NCBI RefSeq assembly: GCF_004684055.1
Contig: NZ_SRIB01000005.1
Coordinates: 62,001 to 126,000, forward strand
Origin: Soehngenia longivitae
GTDB taxonomy: Bacteria > Bacillota > Clostridia > Tissierellales > Tissierellaceae
Reading direction: 5' to 3'
Length of the DNA: 64,000 bases
In this document: in pieces, positions 9,918-20,475 of the stretch
Numbering within the stretch: the first letter of the stretch is position 1
How the letters are laid out: each line of letters starts with the position of its first letter
Position numbers and translations under genes: made by a program
Notes under the pieces: generated by a model
Seen by the model: only the letters and a program-made list of their open reading frames with translations
The model's database searches: none
Told to the model about the DNA's origin: nothing

Positions 9918-11012
9918 ATGCTTTATGTAATGCTATTTTTCTCATTAATAGCTGGAATAGATAAACTATTAGGCAATAAGAAAGGGTTAGGAGAAAAGTT
10001 TGATCAAGGATTTTTAGCGATGGGAAGTCTAGCATTGACTATAATAGGTATTTATAGCTTATCACCATTGATAGCTAAATTGATAGTACCTATTTTGATA
10101 CCTCTTTCTGAAATTTTACATCTTGATCCATCTGTCTTTATCGGATCAATTTTAGCACCAGATTTAGGTGGATTTACAACAAGCATTTCGATTGCTAATA
10201 ATGAAGAAATAGGTTTTCTTAATGGAGTAGTTCTTGCATCTACATTAGGAACTATAATATCATTTACTATTCCAGTAGCAATTAATATGATAAGATTAGA
10301 TGATTTTAAATTGTTTTTAAAAGGAATTTTAGCAGGAGTAACAACAATTCCTTTAGGTATTTTTATATCTGGATTGATGTTAAACGTTGATATTAAAGCT
10401 TTGGTAATAAATCTAATTCCGGTTATATTATTTTCTATAATAGTAACTATAGGATTGATGAAATACCAAGATTTTACGATAGCTGCTTTTAAGGTGATAG
10501 GAAAGACAGTACTTTTTATAAGCACATTGGGGTTAATTGTAGGCATATTTCAATTCAGTACCGATATAATAATAATACCTGAGTTAATACCAATTGAAGA
10601 TAGTGCAAAAATTGTATTAAGCATTGCAGTGGTATTGTCAGGTGCTTATCCAATGTTATTAATTGCTTCAGAAAAACTGAGGAAACCTTTGGCTGGGATC
10701 TCAAAAAAATTCGGGTTAAATGAATACTCCATATTGGGTTTGTTGTCTACTTTAGCTAGTTGTTTGCCTATGTTTTCTGTATATGACAAATTTGATAATA
10801 ATGGCAAGGTAATAAATGCTGCATTTGCAGTTAGTGGGGCATTTGTTTTCGGAGGTCAATTAGGATATATTTCTTCAGTATCTCTAGACACAGTAAATGC
10901 ATTTATTGTTGGGAAATTAATTTCTGGGATAAGTGCGATATTTATTGCTTTTATATTGATAAAATATGAAGAAGGGAAGGGGTTTTTGAGTGATAGTAAA
11001 TCAAAGAATTAA
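9918..11012 (+). CDS. EutH-like membrane permease
   Basis: The 364-residue polytopic protein has about ten hydrophobic segments and matches the ethanolamine utilisation protein EutH in its recognisable stretches, such as GFLAMGSLALTIIGIYSLSP and the conserved LAPDLGGFTTSI with GTIISFTIPVAI. EutH proteins take up ethanolamine. No ethanolamine ammonia-lyase or microcompartment gene is visible here. A TATAAT lies at 9890-9895 without a good -35 box, and GGAGG precedes the ATG. The gene end overlaps the next gene, a peptidase, by 23 bp. A different small substrate is possible. Confidence 0.82.
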   Translation: MLYVMLFFSLIAGIDKLLGNKKGLGEKFDQGFLAMGSLALTIIGIYSLSPLIAKLIVPILIPLSEILHLDPSVFIGSILAPDLGGFTTSISIANNEEIGFLNGVVLASTLGTIISFTIPVAINMIRLDDFKLFLKGILAGVTTIPLGIFISGLMLNVDIKALVINLIPVILFSIIVTIGLMKYQDFTIAAFKVIGKTVLFISTLGLIVGIFQFSTDIIIIPELIPIEDSAKIVLSIAVVLSGAYPMLLIASEKLRKPLAGISKKFGLNEYSILGLLSTLASCLPMFSVYDKFDNNGKVINAAFAVSGAFVFGGQLGYISSVSLDTVNAFIVGKLISGISAIFIAFILIKYEEGKGFLSDSKSKN

Positions 11013-12768
11013 AGATCTTAGGAAATTAATGAAGGATAGAGGTATAGATGTTTACATCGAAATAACTTCTGATCCACATCAATCAGAGTATGTAGCTGAC
11101 CATTACAAAGGAAGAGAATTTTTGACTGGTTTTACAGGTTCTGCGGGAACTGCACTTGTTACTGAAGATAAAGCGATACTTTGGACTGATGGAAGGTATT
11201 TTATCCAAGCTGAGAAAGAGATAAGTGAGTCCGAGTTTGTTCTTTATAAAATGAACACTAAAGGCTATCCATCATTATTGGAATGGTTAAAACAAAATGT
11301 AAGAGATGGGCATACAATTGGATTTAATGGTGAAATCTTTTCTGAAGAATTAGTAGAGAAAATCATGAATGAACTTAGTGATAGGAATATAAGGCTCTAT
11401 GACAGCGAAGACTTAGTAGGAATGATTTGGGAAGACAGGCCTGAGTTAAAATTAAAAAAGATTTTTAAGCTGGGAATTGAATATACTGGTGAAAGCACAG
11501 AAGATAAAATAGATAGAGTAAGGAGATATCTTGATAATAAAAATGCAGATTATCTCGTTTTGGCAAGTTTAGATGATATAGCATGGTTATTCAATATAAG
11601 AGGCAGAGATGTTTTAAACAACCCTGTTGTCATGTCCTATGCTTTAATTACAAAAGATAAAGCTTATTTGTATCTCGACAATAGAAAATTGACAGATGAA
11701 GTAATAGAAGAATTAAAAAAAGAAAAAGTTTTTGTAAAAGAATATTTAGATTTATTTGAAGATCTAAAGAAGCTAGAACCTACTAGTTGTGTCATGCTTG
11801 ATAAATCTAGGATAAATAGAAAACTCTATACTTGTATGCCAAGTGACTGTAAAGTGATAAACGAAGTTAATATTACTACTAAATACAAAGCCATTAAAAA
11901 TAACGTTGAAATAAATAATTTAAAGATTGCATATAGAAAGGACGCTGTTGCTCTCACTAAATTCTTTTACTGGATTGATAAAAATGTTTCAAGTGGCGAG
12001 ATTGACGAGTTTATAGCTTCGGAAAAATTAGAAGAGTTTAGAAAAGAACAAGAAGGATTTATCGAGCCAAGTTTTGATACTATTTCAGCATATCAAGAAA
12101 ATGCTGCTATGATGCATTATAGTGCCACAAAAGAAAAAAAGTCAAAGATACTTCCTAAAGGGCTATATTTAGTGGATTCAGGTGGACAATATTACAATGG
12201 GACAACAGACATAACTAGAACAGTAGCAGTAGGAGATGTCTCGGAGGAGGAAAAGAAGGATTTTACCCTAACTTTAAAAGGTCATATTAATTTATTAAGT
12301 GCGAGATTTTTGTATGGTTCAACAGGTTATTCTATCGATATATTAGCAAGAATTCCGCTTTGGAGAGAAGGCATTGACTATAAATCTGGGACTGGGCATG
12401 GGGTTGGATATTTACTAAATGTTCATGAAGGCCCTCAAAGGATATCCCAAGTTTATAATGATGTAGTACTAGAAGAAGGCATGGTTATAACTATAGAACC
12501 AGGGGTATACAAAGAAGGAAAACATGGCATAAGAATAGAAAATGTCGGAGTAGTAAAAAAAGATATTGCAGTTGATACAGATCAATTTATGTCATTTGAT
12601 ACATTGTCATACTGTTATATAGATCGAAATTGTATTGATAAATCAATGCTGACTTTAGATGAGATAAATTGGATAAATGATTATCACAAAAAGACATACG
12701 AATTGGTAAGTCCGTATCTTACTGAAGAAGAAAAAGAGTGGTTAAAGGAGAAGACAAGAAAGATTTGA
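10990..12768 (+). CDS. M24B-family Xaa-Pro aminopeptidase
   Basis: This cytosolic metallopeptidase of 592 residues has the three-domain form: two creatinase-like N-terminal domains and a C-terminal pita-bread domain. Expected metal ligands are visible in order: the two Asp in DSGGQYYNGTTDITRT, His in GTGHGVGYLLNVHEG, Glu in IEPGVY and Glu in GIRIENVG. It removes N-terminal residues preceding proline. GTG at 10990 is the start, after GGAAGGGG and within the EutH-like gene. The order continues into uvrC 13 bp later, so it is probably co-transcribed with its neighbours. Confidence 0.95.
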   Translation: MIVNQRIKDLRKLMKDRGIDVYIEITSDPHQSEYVADHYKGREFLTGFTGSAGTALVTEDKAILWTDGRYFIQAEKEISESEFVLYKMNTKGYPSLLEWLKQNVRDGHTIGFNGEIFSEELVEKIMNELSDRNIRLYDSEDLVGMIWEDRPELKLKKIFKLGIEYTGESTEDKIDRVRRYLDNKNADYLVLASLDDIAWLFNIRGRDVLNNPVVMSYALITKDKAYLYLDNRKLTDEVIEELKKEKVFVKEYLDLFEDLKKLEPTSCVMLDKSRINRKLYTCMPSDCKVINEVNITTKYKAIKNNVEINNLKIAYRKDAVALTKFFYWIDKNVSSGEIDEFIASEKLEEFRKEQEGFIEPSFDTISAYQENAAMMHYSATKEKKSKILPKGLYLVDSGGQYYNGTTDITRTVAVGDVSEEEKKDFTLTLKGHINLLSARFLYGSTGYSIDILARIPLWREGIDYKSGTGHGVGYLLNVHEGPQRISQVYNDVVLEEGMVITIEPGVYKEGKHGIRIENVGVVKKDIAVDTDQFMSFDTLSYCYIDRNCIDKSMLTLDEINWINDYHKKTYELVSPYLTEEEKEWLKEKTRKI

Positions 12769-12781
12769 TTAGGGTGGTTAA

Positions 12782-14635
12782 ATGTATGATTTAGAAGAAA
12801 GATTAAAATCTTTGCCTGAAATGCCAGGCGTATATATAATGAAAGATAAGTCAGATGAAATTATATATGTTGGAAAAGCTATTAATTTAAAAAAAAGAGT
12901 AAGCCAATATTTCAACAATTCTAAGAACCATTCATTAAAAGTAATGAATATGGTTAAGAATATAAGTGATTTTGAATATATCATAGTAAACAACGAAGTA
13001 GAGGCTTTGATTCTTGAATCAAATCTTATTAAAAAAAATAGGCCAAAATACAACATAATTCTTAGAGATGATAAACAGTACCCTTATATCAAAGTAACTG
13101 TAAATGAGAAATACCCAAGGATATTAAAAACTAGAAAACTTGAAAGGGATGGGGCTAAGTACTTTGGCCCCTATCCTAGTGCATATTCTGTAAATGAAGC
13201 CATAAAAGTATTTCATGACATATTTCCAATAAGGGATTGCAAATTGAATTTAAACAAACTCCCCGATAACTTTAGACCTTGCTTAAATTATCATATTGGC
13301 AGATGTAAAGGGCCTTGTATTGGAATGGCTGATGAAGATGAATATAATCAAATGATAGATCAAATTGTCAGATTTTTGAGTAGAAAAGATAATGCTATAC
13401 TTGAAAAGTTAGAATACGATATGAAAAATGCCTCAGATACTTTAAACTTCGAATTAGCAAGCATATACAGAGATAGAATTCAAGCTCTTTTGGTGCTTGT
13501 TGAAAAACAAAATATGTCAAATCCTGATTTGACTGAGGAAGATATAATAGCAATTGCAAGAGGTATTGAAGAAGTATTGGTACAAGTATTTTTTGTAAGA
13601 GAAGGCAAGATAATTGGCCGTGAACATTATATTTTAGAAGACAATCTTTCAACTGACAGGCCTGAGATAATAGCTTCATTTATAAAACAATTTTATTCAG
13701 GAGCAAATTTTATTCCTAAAGAAATTATAGTGGAAGAAGAAATATCTGATCAGTCTTTAATAGAGGAATACCTTTCTGATTTAAAGGGAAATAGAGTCAA
13801 GATAACTGTACCTAAACGGGGAGATAAACTTGAACTAGTCGACATGGCAAAGAAAAATGCAATAGATATGCTGGATAAATACGGAGATAAATTTTTGAGA
13901 AAACATCGAGAAAACATGAAAGCATTAGAAGAGCTTCAATATGTTTTGGATTTAGATGAAGTGCCAAGCCGAATAGAAGCATATGATATTTCAAATATCA
14001 ATGGAGTTGGAAATGTTGGATCAATGGTTGTCTTTGAAAAAGGAGAAGCGAAGAAGACTGATTATAGGAGATTTAAAATAAAAACCTTAGATTATCAAGA
14101 TGATTATAAAAGTATGGAAGAAGTTCTAAGGAGGAGATTTCTTAGAGGGATAGAGTCGAATAACGATGAAAATAAATCTAATTCTTTTTCAATATTCCCT
14201 GATTTAATAATGGTAGATGGAGGAAAAGGACATGTCAATATGGCTCGGTCTTTGCTTAGAGAACTAGGAATAAACATTGAAGTCTGCGGTTTAGTAAAAG
14301 ATGACTTTCACAAGACGAGGGGCATTATATATAAAAATCGTGAAATAAATCTAGATAAGGACAGTTTAGCATTTAAATTGATATATAGAATACAAGAAGA
14401 GGCGCATAGATTTGCTATAAGCTATCATAGAAGTTTAAGATCTAAAGATATGTTTAGATCGGAATTAGACGGAATTAATTTAATAGGGGAGAAGCGAAAG
14501 ATTAACTTGTTGAAATATTTTGGGAGTATCTCAAAGATAAAAGCAGCTTCTATTGAAGAACTGAATAAAGTTCCTGGGATGACTCAAAAAGCAAGTGAAA
14601 GTTTATATAACCATTTTAATAAGGGGGAAAAATAG
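12782..14635 (+). CDS. uvrC: UvrABC system protein C (excision nuclease)
   Basis: UvrC makes the 3' and 5' incisions in nucleotide excision repair. The 617-residue protein has the N-terminal GIY-YIG domain ([18 protein letters not shown]), a central UVR motif near residue 205 ([20 protein letters not shown]), an RNase H-like C-terminal nuclease domain ([28 protein letters not shown]) and a terminal helix-hairpin-helix pair ([18 protein letters not shown]). The ATG follows AGGGTGG. It is 8 kb from uvrA. The stop codon overlaps the next start by one base. Confidence 0.98.
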   Translation: MYDLEERLKSLPEMPGVYIMKDKSDEIIYVGKAINLKKRVSQYFNNSKNHSLKVMNMVKNISDFEYIIVNNEVEALILESNLIKKNRPKYNIILRDDKQYPYIKVTVNEKYPRILKTRKLERDGAKYFGPYPSAYSVNEAIKVFHDIFPIRDCKLNLNKLPDNFRPCLNYHIGRCKGPCIGMADEDEYNQMIDQIVRFLSRKDNAILEKLEYDMKNASDTLNFELASIYRDRIQALLVLVEKQNMSNPDLTEEDIIAIARGIEEVLVQVFFVREGKIIGREHYILEDNLSTDRPEIIASFIKQFYSGANFIPKEIIVEEEISDQSLIEEYLSDLKGNRVKITVPKRGDKLELVDMAKKNAIDMLDKYGDKFLRKHRENMKALEELQYVLDLDEVPSRIEAYDISNINGVGNVGSMVVFEKGEAKKTDYRRFKIKTLDYQDDYKSMEEVLRRRFLRGIESNNDENKSNSFSIFPDLIMVDGGKGHVNMARSLLRELGINIEVCGLVKDDFHKTRGIIYKNREINLDKDSLAFKLIYRIQEEAHRFAISYHRSLRSKDMFRSELDGINLIGEKRKINLLKYFGSISKIKAASIEELNKVPGMTQKASESLYNHFNKGEK

Positions 14636-14868
14636 TGAAAAAGAAATTGTATTTATCCGATACAGACAAGAAAATAGCAGGAGTTTGTGGTGGCATAGCT
14701 GAATATTTCGAGGTAGATTCAACACTGATCAGGTTAGTATGGGTACTGATTACTATATTCACAGCATTTTTCACAGGAATTATAGCATATATAATAGCCG
14801 CACTTGTAATACCACATAGACCTATTGAAGAAGCATATTGGGAAGATGATAGTCCTAAGGAGGAATAA
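14635..14868 (+). CDS. PspC-domain small membrane protein
   Basis: This 77-residue protein is a single PspC domain: an N-terminal [20 protein letters not shown] segment with [11 protein letters not shown], then one or two hydrophobic helices ([20 protein letters not shown]) and an acidic tail. PspC proteins sit in the cytoplasmic membrane and are linked to envelope stress responses. The GTG start at 14635 shares a base with the uvrC stop, and the end is three bases before the hprK start, so it is part of that operon. Its job here is not evident. Confidence 0.9.
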   Translation: MKKKLYLSDTDKKIAGVCGGIAEYFEVDSTLIRLVWVLITIFTAFFTGIIAYIIAALVIPHRPIEEAYWEDDSPKEE

Positions 14869-14871
14869 TCG

Positions 14872-15810
14872 TTGGAATATGTAGCTCTTATAGATATAAT
14901 AAAGGAACTGAATTTAAAAGTCCTTCATTCCTCAAAAGACATTGAAAAAGTAATAATCAGCACTACTGAAATAAGTAGACCTGGCTTACAGATGACAGGA
15001 TATTATGAAAAATTCGTTCCAGAAAGAGTTCAGATAATTGGCAGTGCTGAATGGCAATATTTATCAGATTTAGGAGATGAGAAGAGATATCAAGTTTTAG
15101 ATAAATTTTTAAGTTATCCTATTCCAGTACTCATTATTTCGAGGAATCTACCTGTATTTGATGAGCTTATTGAATTGTCAGAAAAACATGATCGAAATCT
15201 TGTGGTTGGGAACAAAGCTACATCAAGAATTATCAATGATTTAGTAAACCTCATTAGTTTAAAACTTGCTCCTACAATCACTTTACATGGCGTGATGATG
15301 GAAGTATATGGTATAGGAGTATTAATAACAGGTAAATCAGGAGTTGGAAAATCAGAAACTGCTCTTGATCTAATAACAAGAGGTTCAAGGCTTATCGCTG
15401 ATGATTTAGTAGAGATAAAAAGAGTAGAAGATACTCTAAGAGGAAGCTGTCCAGAAATAATACGGTATTTCCTTGAAATTAGAGGAATTGGAATTATTGA
15501 CATTGAGAGGATATATGGTATTGGGGCTGTTAAACAGTTTGATTATATAGATTTAGTAGTTCATCTAGAATCGTGGGATGAAGAAAAAGAGTATGATAGA
15601 ATCGGATTAGAAGAAGAAAAAATAGAAATACTTGGGATAGAGGTACCTAGAGTGGTGATTCCCGTTAAAACTGGTAGAAATATAGCGATGATAGTTGAAG
15701 TTGCTGCAAAGAACAACAGGCAAAAAAGATTGGGATATAATGCAGCTGAGGCATTAAATGAAAGAGTAAAGAAGAAAATAGAGGAGCGACAATTTTTCTA
15801 TAAAGAATAA
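14872..15810 (+). CDS. hprK: HPr(Ser) kinase/phosphorylase
   Basis: HprK phosphorylates Ser46 of HPr or Crh when glycolytic intermediates are abundant, and dephosphorylates it otherwise, controlling carbon catabolite repression. The 312-residue protein has the catalytic His140 in LHG, Walker A GKSGVGKS at 154-161, DDLVEI shortly after, and the family signature EIRGIGIID near 202-210. TTG at 14872 is the start, preceded by AAGGAGGAATAATC. A likely target, a Crh-like protein, is encoded at 24544 in the same window. It ends the uvrC-pspC-hprK group; the next gene has its own promoter. Confidence 0.97.
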   Translation: MEYVALIDIIKELNLKVLHSSKDIEKVIISTTEISRPGLQMTGYYEKFVPERVQIIGSAEWQYLSDLGDEKRYQVLDKFLSYPIPVLIISRNLPVFDELIELSEKHDRNLVVGNKATSRIINDLVNLISLKLAPTITLHGVMMEVYGIGVLITGKSGVGKSETALDLITRGSRLIADDLVEIKRVEDTLRGSCPEIIRYFLEIRGIGIIDIERIYGIGAVKQFDYIDLVVHLESWDEEKEYDRIGLEEEKIEILGIEVPRVVIPVKTGRNIAMIVEVAAKNNRQKRLGYNAAEALNERVKKKIEERQFFYKE

Positions 15811-15837
15811 GGAGACATTTTTAAATTCGACAAAAAG

Positions 15838-15866
15838 TTGACATTAATACATTATTTTAATATACT
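15838..15866 (+). promoter_or_regulatory. Strong sigma-A promoter of the PFOR gene
   Basis: TTGACA (15838-15843, perfect consensus) and TATACT (15861-15866, 5 of 6) are 17 bp apart, about 60 bp before the start codon and its AAGGAGG. This is the best -35/-10 match in the window. Confidence 0.85.
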
Positions 15867-15927
15867 GAATGTGACGATAATAATTTTAATAAATAAATAT
15901 ATCAAAATATCAAGGAGGTAAATATAG

Positions 15928-18900
15928 ATGAGTAAAATTATGAAGACGATGGATGGCAATGAAGCTGCTGCATATATATCATATGCATTTACTGATGTTG
16001 CAGCAATTTATCCGATAACTCCATCTTCAACGATGGCCGAACATGTCGATGAATGGGCAGCTAATGGGAAAAAGAACATATTCGGTCAGAAAGTATTAGT
16101 AACAGAGATGCAATCAGAAGCAGGAGCAGCAGGAGCAGTGCATGGATCATTACAAGCTGGTGCATTGACTACTACATATACAGCATCACAAGGGTTATTG
16201 TTGATGATACCTAATATGTATAAAATGGCTGGAGAATTGTTACCAGCAGTATTTCATGTATCAGCTAGAGCAATTGCTTCTCATGCGTTAAGTATTTTTG
16301 GAGATCATCAAGATGTCATGGCAGCAAGACAAACAGGTTTCGCAATGTTGGCTTCGGGCTCAGTTCAAGAGGTAATGGATCTTGCAAGTGTTGCACATTT
16401 ATCAGCTATCAAGGGGAGAGTTCCATTTGTTCATTTTTTTGATGGGTTTAGGACAAGCCATGAGATTCAAAAAATAGAAGTTCTTGAATATGAAGAGTTA
16501 GCTAAGCTAATAGACTATGATGCATTAAAGGAATTTAGAAATAGAGCATTAAATCCAGAACATCCTGTAACTAGAGGAACAGCACAAAATCCTGATATAT
16601 ATTTCCAATCAGTTGAAGCATCAAATCCATATTATTTAGCTATTCCAGATGTAGTAAATTCATATATGCAAGAAATTAATAAATTAACAGGAAGAGATTA
16701 TAAACCATTTAATTATTATGGTGATCCAGAAGCTACTGATATTATCGTCGCAATGGGTTCAGTAACAAAAGCTTGTGAAGAAACCATAGATTATTTAAGA
16801 AGCAAGGGAGAAAAAGTAGGATTAATTGAAGTACATCTTTATAGACCATTCTCAGAAAAGTACTTCTTTGATGTATGCCCAAAAACAGTTAAGAGAATTG
16901 CAGTTTTAGACAGAACTAAAGAAAAAGGTGCACTTGGAGAGCCATTATACTTAGATGTAAAATCATTATTCTATAATAAAGAAAACAAACCAATCATCGT
17001 TGGTGGGAGATATGGACTTGGATCAAAAGATACAACTCCATCTCAATTATTAGCAGTATACAAAAATTTAAAAAGTGATAATCCAAAAAATGGATTCACA
17101 ATTGGCATAGTAGATGATGTTACTAATTTATCATTAGACATCGATGAAAATATAGAAACTGTTGCTGAGGGAACAATCCAATGTAAATTCTGGGGATTTG
17201 GTTCTGATGGTACAGTTGGAGCAAATAAGAGTGCTATAAAAATAATAGGTGACGGCACTGATATGTATGCTCAAGGTTATTTCTCATATGATAGTAAAAA
17301 ATCTGGTGGAGTTACAATATCTCACTTGAGATTTGGTAACAAACCTATTAGATCAACATATTTAATCACTGATGCAGATTTTGTGTCATGCTCAAAACAA
17401 TCATATGTACACAGCTATGATTTGCTAAGGGGTTTGAAAAAGGGAGGAACTTTCCTACTAAATACTCTATGGGATAGAGAATCTTTGGAAGAAAATTTAC
17501 CAGCATCTATGAAGAGATATATAGCTCAAAACGATATTAACTTCTATACGATAAATGCTACAAAGATAGCTTCTGAAATTGGCTTAGGTGGAAGAATAAA
17601 CATGGTTATGCAATCAGCATTCTTTAAACTTTCAAATGTTTTGCCAATCGATGTAGCAGTTGAAAAATTGAAAGAATCTATTGTAGAAGAATACGGTAAA
17701 AAAGGCGAAAAGATTGTTCAAATGAACTTTGAAGCAGTAGATAGAGGGATTTCCTCATTAGAAAAAATAGAAGTTCCTGAATCTTGGAAAGACGCTTTTG
17801 ACGAAAATGAAGGTAAAAAAGACATACCAGATTTCATTAAAAATGTTGTAATACCAATGAATAGACAAGTTGGGGACGATCTACCTGTAAGCACATTTGT
17901 TGGAAGAGAAGACGGAACATTCCCTAATGGGACTGCAGCATATGAAAAGAGAGCAATAGCAGTTGATGTACCTCATTGGATTAAAGAAAATTGTATCCAA
18001 TGTAATCAATGCTCATATGTTTGCCCACATGCTGTTATAAGACCAATTTTAGTTGATGAGGCAGAAAAAGCAAAAGCACCTGATACTTTTGAAACATTAA
18101 AACCTATTGGAAAAGGATTTGATGGATTAGAATATAGGGTTCAAGTATCTGTTTTAGATTGTACAGGTTGTGGAAACTGCGCAGATGTATGTCCTGCAAA
18201 AGAAAAAGCATTGGTTATGACTCCATTTGAAGAAGAATATGAAGTACAATCTAAAAATTGGGATTTTGCAATGACTGTTAAGGAAAAAGGAGATTTGTTT
18301 GACACAAATACACTTAAAAATTCACAATTCCAAAGACCATTATTGGAATTCTCTGGTGCGTGTGCTGGTTGTGGAGAGACACCTTATGCAAAATTAGTCA
18401 CTCAATTGTTTGGAGATAGATTGATGATAGCAAATGCGACTGGATGTTCATCTATTTGGGGAGCAAGTGCACCATCAACTCCATATTGCACAAATCAACA
18501 AGGCAAAGGTCCATCATGGGCTAATTCCTTATTTGAAGATAATGCTGAATATGGTTATGGAATGGCTGTTGCAAATAAAAAGATTAGAGAAAAAATAAAA
18601 TTAGCAATGGAAGAATTCCTTGAACTTAATTTAGATACTGATCTAAATGAACATTTTAGAGCTTGGCTAGAAGGAATGGAAGATGGAAAAGCATCTAAAG
18701 CCGCCGCTGGAATGATTATACCAAGATTAGATACTAAGTTTGACAGCGATAGAGCAAATGAGCTTCTAAATACTATAAAAGAATTAAAAGATTATCTAAT
18801 TAAGAAATCTGTTTGGATATTTGGTGGAGACGGTTGGGCTTATGATATAGGATTTGGCGGACTCGATCATGTATTAGCTTCTGGCGAAAATGTAAATGTA

Positions 18901-19452
18901 CTCGTATTTGATACAGAAGTATATTCTAATACTGGAGGACAATCATCTAAATCAACTCCAACTGCAGCAGTTGCAAAATTTGCCGCATCAGGTAAAAAGA
19001 TTAGAAAGAAAGACTTAGGTATGATTGCCGCAACATATGGCTATGTATATGTAGCTCAAATAGCTCTAGGCGCTAATATGAATCAAGCATTAAAAGCTAT
19101 TAAAGAAGCTGAGAGCTATGATGGACCATCATTGATAATTGCGTATGCTCCTTGTATAAATCATGGAATAAAAACAGGTATGGGAACATCAGTCAAACAA
19201 GAAAAATTAGCTGTAGAAACAGGTTATTGGCATTTATATAGATTCGACCCTAGATTAAAAGAAGAGGGGAAAAACCCATTTGTTCTTGATTCTAAGGAGC
19301 CTACAAAACCATTTAGAGAATTCCTTGACTCTGAAGTGAGATATACTTCATTGAAGTTAACATTCCCTGAAGAAGCAGAACTTTTATATAAAGCTGCCGA
19401 AGAAGCTGCAAAAGATAGATTGGAAATTTACAAAAAAATGGCAAGAGATTAG
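15928..19452 (+). CDS. nifJ: Pyruvate:ferredoxin (flavodoxin) oxidoreductase, single-chain
   Basis: This 1174-residue enzyme converts pyruvate and CoA to acetyl-CoA and CO2, passing electrons to ferredoxin; it is the central step of anaerobic sugar and amino-acid fermentation. All domains of the homodimeric type are present: an N-terminal pyrimidine-binding domain (YPITPSSTMAEH), a CoA-binding region, two 4Fe-4S motifs (CIQCNQCSYVCP and CTGCGNCADVCP) near residues 690-760, and the C-terminal TPP domain with cluster Cys (CAGCGETPY, CSSIWG) and GGDGWAYDIG. It stands alone between a strong promoter and a perfect terminator, consistent with high expression. Confidence 0.98.
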   Translation: MSKIMKTMDGNEAAAYISYAFTDVAAIYPITPSSTMAEHVDEWAANGKKNIFGQKVLVTEMQSEAGAAGAVHGSLQAGALTTTYTASQGLLLMIPNMYKMAGELLPAVFHVSARAIASHALSIFGDHQDVMAARQTGFAMLASGSVQEVMDLASVAHLSAIKGRVPFVHFFDGFRTSHEIQKIEVLEYEELAKLIDYDALKEFRNRALNPEHPVTRGTAQNPDIYFQSVEASNPYYLAIPDVVNSYMQEINKLTGRDYKPFNYYGDPEATDIIVAMGSVTKACEETIDYLRSKGEKVGLIEVHLYRPFSEKYFFDVCPKTVKRIAVLDRTKEKGALGEPLYLDVKSLFYNKENKPIIVGGRYGLGSKDTTPSQLLAVYKNLKSDNPKNGFTIGIVDDVTNLSLDIDENIETVAEGTIQCKFWGFGSDGTVGANKSAIKIIGDGTDMYAQGYFSYDSKKSGGVTISHLRFGNKPIRSTYLITDADFVSCSKQSYVHSYDLLRGLKKGGTFLLNTLWDRESLEENLPASMKRYIAQNDINFYTINATKIASEIGLGGRINMVMQSAFFKLSNVLPIDVAVEKLKESIVEEYGKKGEKIVQMNFEAVDRGISSLEKIEVPESWKDAFDENEGKKDIPDFIKNVVIPMNRQVGDDLPVSTFVGREDGTFPNGTAAYEKRAIAVDVPHWIKENCIQCNQCSYVCPHAVIRPILVDEAEKAKAPDTFETLKPIGKGFDGLEYRVQVSVLDCTGCGNCADVCPAKEKALVMTPFEEEYEVQSKNWDFAMTVKEKGDLFDTNTLKNSQFQRPLLEFSGACAGCGETPYAKLVTQLFGDRLMIANATGCSSIWGASAPSTPYCTNQQGKGPSWANSLFEDNAEYGYGMAVANKKIREKIKLAMEEFLELNLDTDLNEHFRAWLEGMEDGKASKAAAGMIIPRLDTKFDSDRANELLNTIKELKDYLIKKSVWIFGGDGWAYDIGFGGLDHVLASGENVNVLVFDTEVYSNTGGQSSKSTPTAAVAKFAASGKKIRKKDLGMIAATYGYVYVAQIALGANMNQALKAIKEAESYDGPSLIIAYAPCINHGIKTGMGTSVKQEKLAVETGYWHLYRFDPRLKEEGKNPFVLDSKEPTKPFREFLDSEVRYTSLKLTFPEEAELLYKAAEEAAKDRLEIYKKMARD

Positions 19453-19454
19453 TT

Positions 19455-19491
19455 TAAAAAACATGGTAAGAATTCTTACCATGTTTTTTTA
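19455..19491 (+). terminator. Rho-independent terminator of the PFOR gene
   Basis: ACATGGTAAGAA and TTCTTACCATGT (19461-19484) form a perfect palindrome flanked by A and T runs, with TTTTTTT after it. Confidence 0.93.
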
Positions 19492-19498
19492 AGTAAAT

Positions 19499-19527
19499 TT
19501 AATAAATAAACGTAAATATGTTATAAT
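19499..19527 (+). promoter_or_regulatory. Promoter of the murB-rapZ-whiA operon
   Basis: TATAAT at 19522-19527 is preceded by TGT, giving an extended -10, and TTAATA at 19499-19504 is 17 bp upstream. It lies 40 bp before murB, right after the PFOR terminator. Confidence 0.65.
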
Positions 19528-19566
19528 ACTAAAGATATATAATATAAAATCATAAGGTGGGGAAAG

Positions 19567-20475
19567 ATGATAGACTATATTAACTTATTTAGTAAATATT
19601 CTTTTTTTGATATAAGATACAATGAGCTGTTGAAAAATCACACATCTTTTAAAATTGGTGGACCCGCAGATATATTTATAATTCCAAATTCATTAGACGA
19701 ACTTATATATGCTATAAAGATTGCAAGAGTAGAGAAAATTCCATACTTTATAATGGGTAATGGCACCAATTTATTAGTTAAAGATGGTGGAATAAGAGGA
19801 GTTGTTATAAAAATCAACGGAAATATAGATAAGTTAACTGTTGAAGGAGAGAAAATAAAAGCTCAAGCTGGAGCTTTATTGGCAAATACATCAAAATTTG
19901 CATTAGAAAACAATCTCACAGGGATGGAATTTGCTTCTGGCATACCTGGTACTGTAGGCGGTGCAGTTATGATGAATGCAGGAGCTTACAATGGAGAGAT
20001 AAAAGATATCGTTTCTAAAGTAACAGTTTTAACCAAAGACAATGAGATAGTCACTTATACAAATGAAGAAATGAACTTTGGATATAGAAAGAGCAGAGTG
20101 ATTGAAGAAGAATTAGTTGTATTGGAAGTTGAATTTTCTCTTAAAAAAGGGAAATATGAAGATATTTTCAATAGAATGCAAGATTTAAATGAAAAAAGGG
20201 CTTTAAAACAACCTTTAGAATTGCCAAGTGCTGGCAGTACTTTTAAAAGACCTGAAGGGCATTTTGCTGGGCAACTTATAGATACTGCCGGATTAAGGGG
20301 CTTAAGATATAAAGATGCTCAAGTTTCTCAAAAGCACTGTGGATTTATAGTGAATTTAGGGGACGCAACTTATAAGGATATTTCAACACTCATAAAGATA
20401 GTTCAAAAAACTGTCAAAGATGTGCATGGGGTGGATTTAGAACTAGAAATTAAAGTTGTTGGAGAAGATTTATAA
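19567..20475 (+). CDS. murB: UDP-N-acetylenolpyruvoylglucosamine reductase (MurB)
   Basis: MurB is an FAD enzyme that reduces UDP-GlcNAc-enolpyruvate to UDP-MurNAc in peptidoglycan synthesis. The 302-residue protein is type II-like in length. FAD-binding motifs include FKIGGPADIFIIP, GNGTNLLVKDGG, and GIPGTVGGAVMMNAGAY. The catalytic Ser is in LPSAGSTFKRPEG, and a Glu lies near the C terminus. The start follows AAGGTGGGG. The stop codon overlaps the next start (TAATG), showing tight coupling with the PHP gene. Confidence 0.97.
   Translation: MIDYINLFSKYSFFDIRYNELLKNHTSFKIGGPADIFIIPNSLDELIYAIKIARVEKIPYFIMGNGTNLLVKDGGIRGVVIKINGNIDKLTVEGEKIKAQAGALLANTSKFALENNLTGMEFASGIPGTVGGAVMMNAGAYNGEIKDIVSKVTVLTKDNEIVTYTNEEMNFGYRKSRVIEEELVVLEVEFSLKKGKYEDIFNRMQDLNEKRALKQPLELPSAGSTFKRPEGHFAGQLIDTAGLRGLRYKDAQVSQKHCGFIVNLGDATYKDISTLIKIVQKTVKDVHGVDLELEIKVVGEDL

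Noticed and set aside
10052-10546. 164-codon reverse frame opposite the EutH-like gene
   Set aside because: It is an antisense shadow of a hydrophobic gene without start signals of its own.
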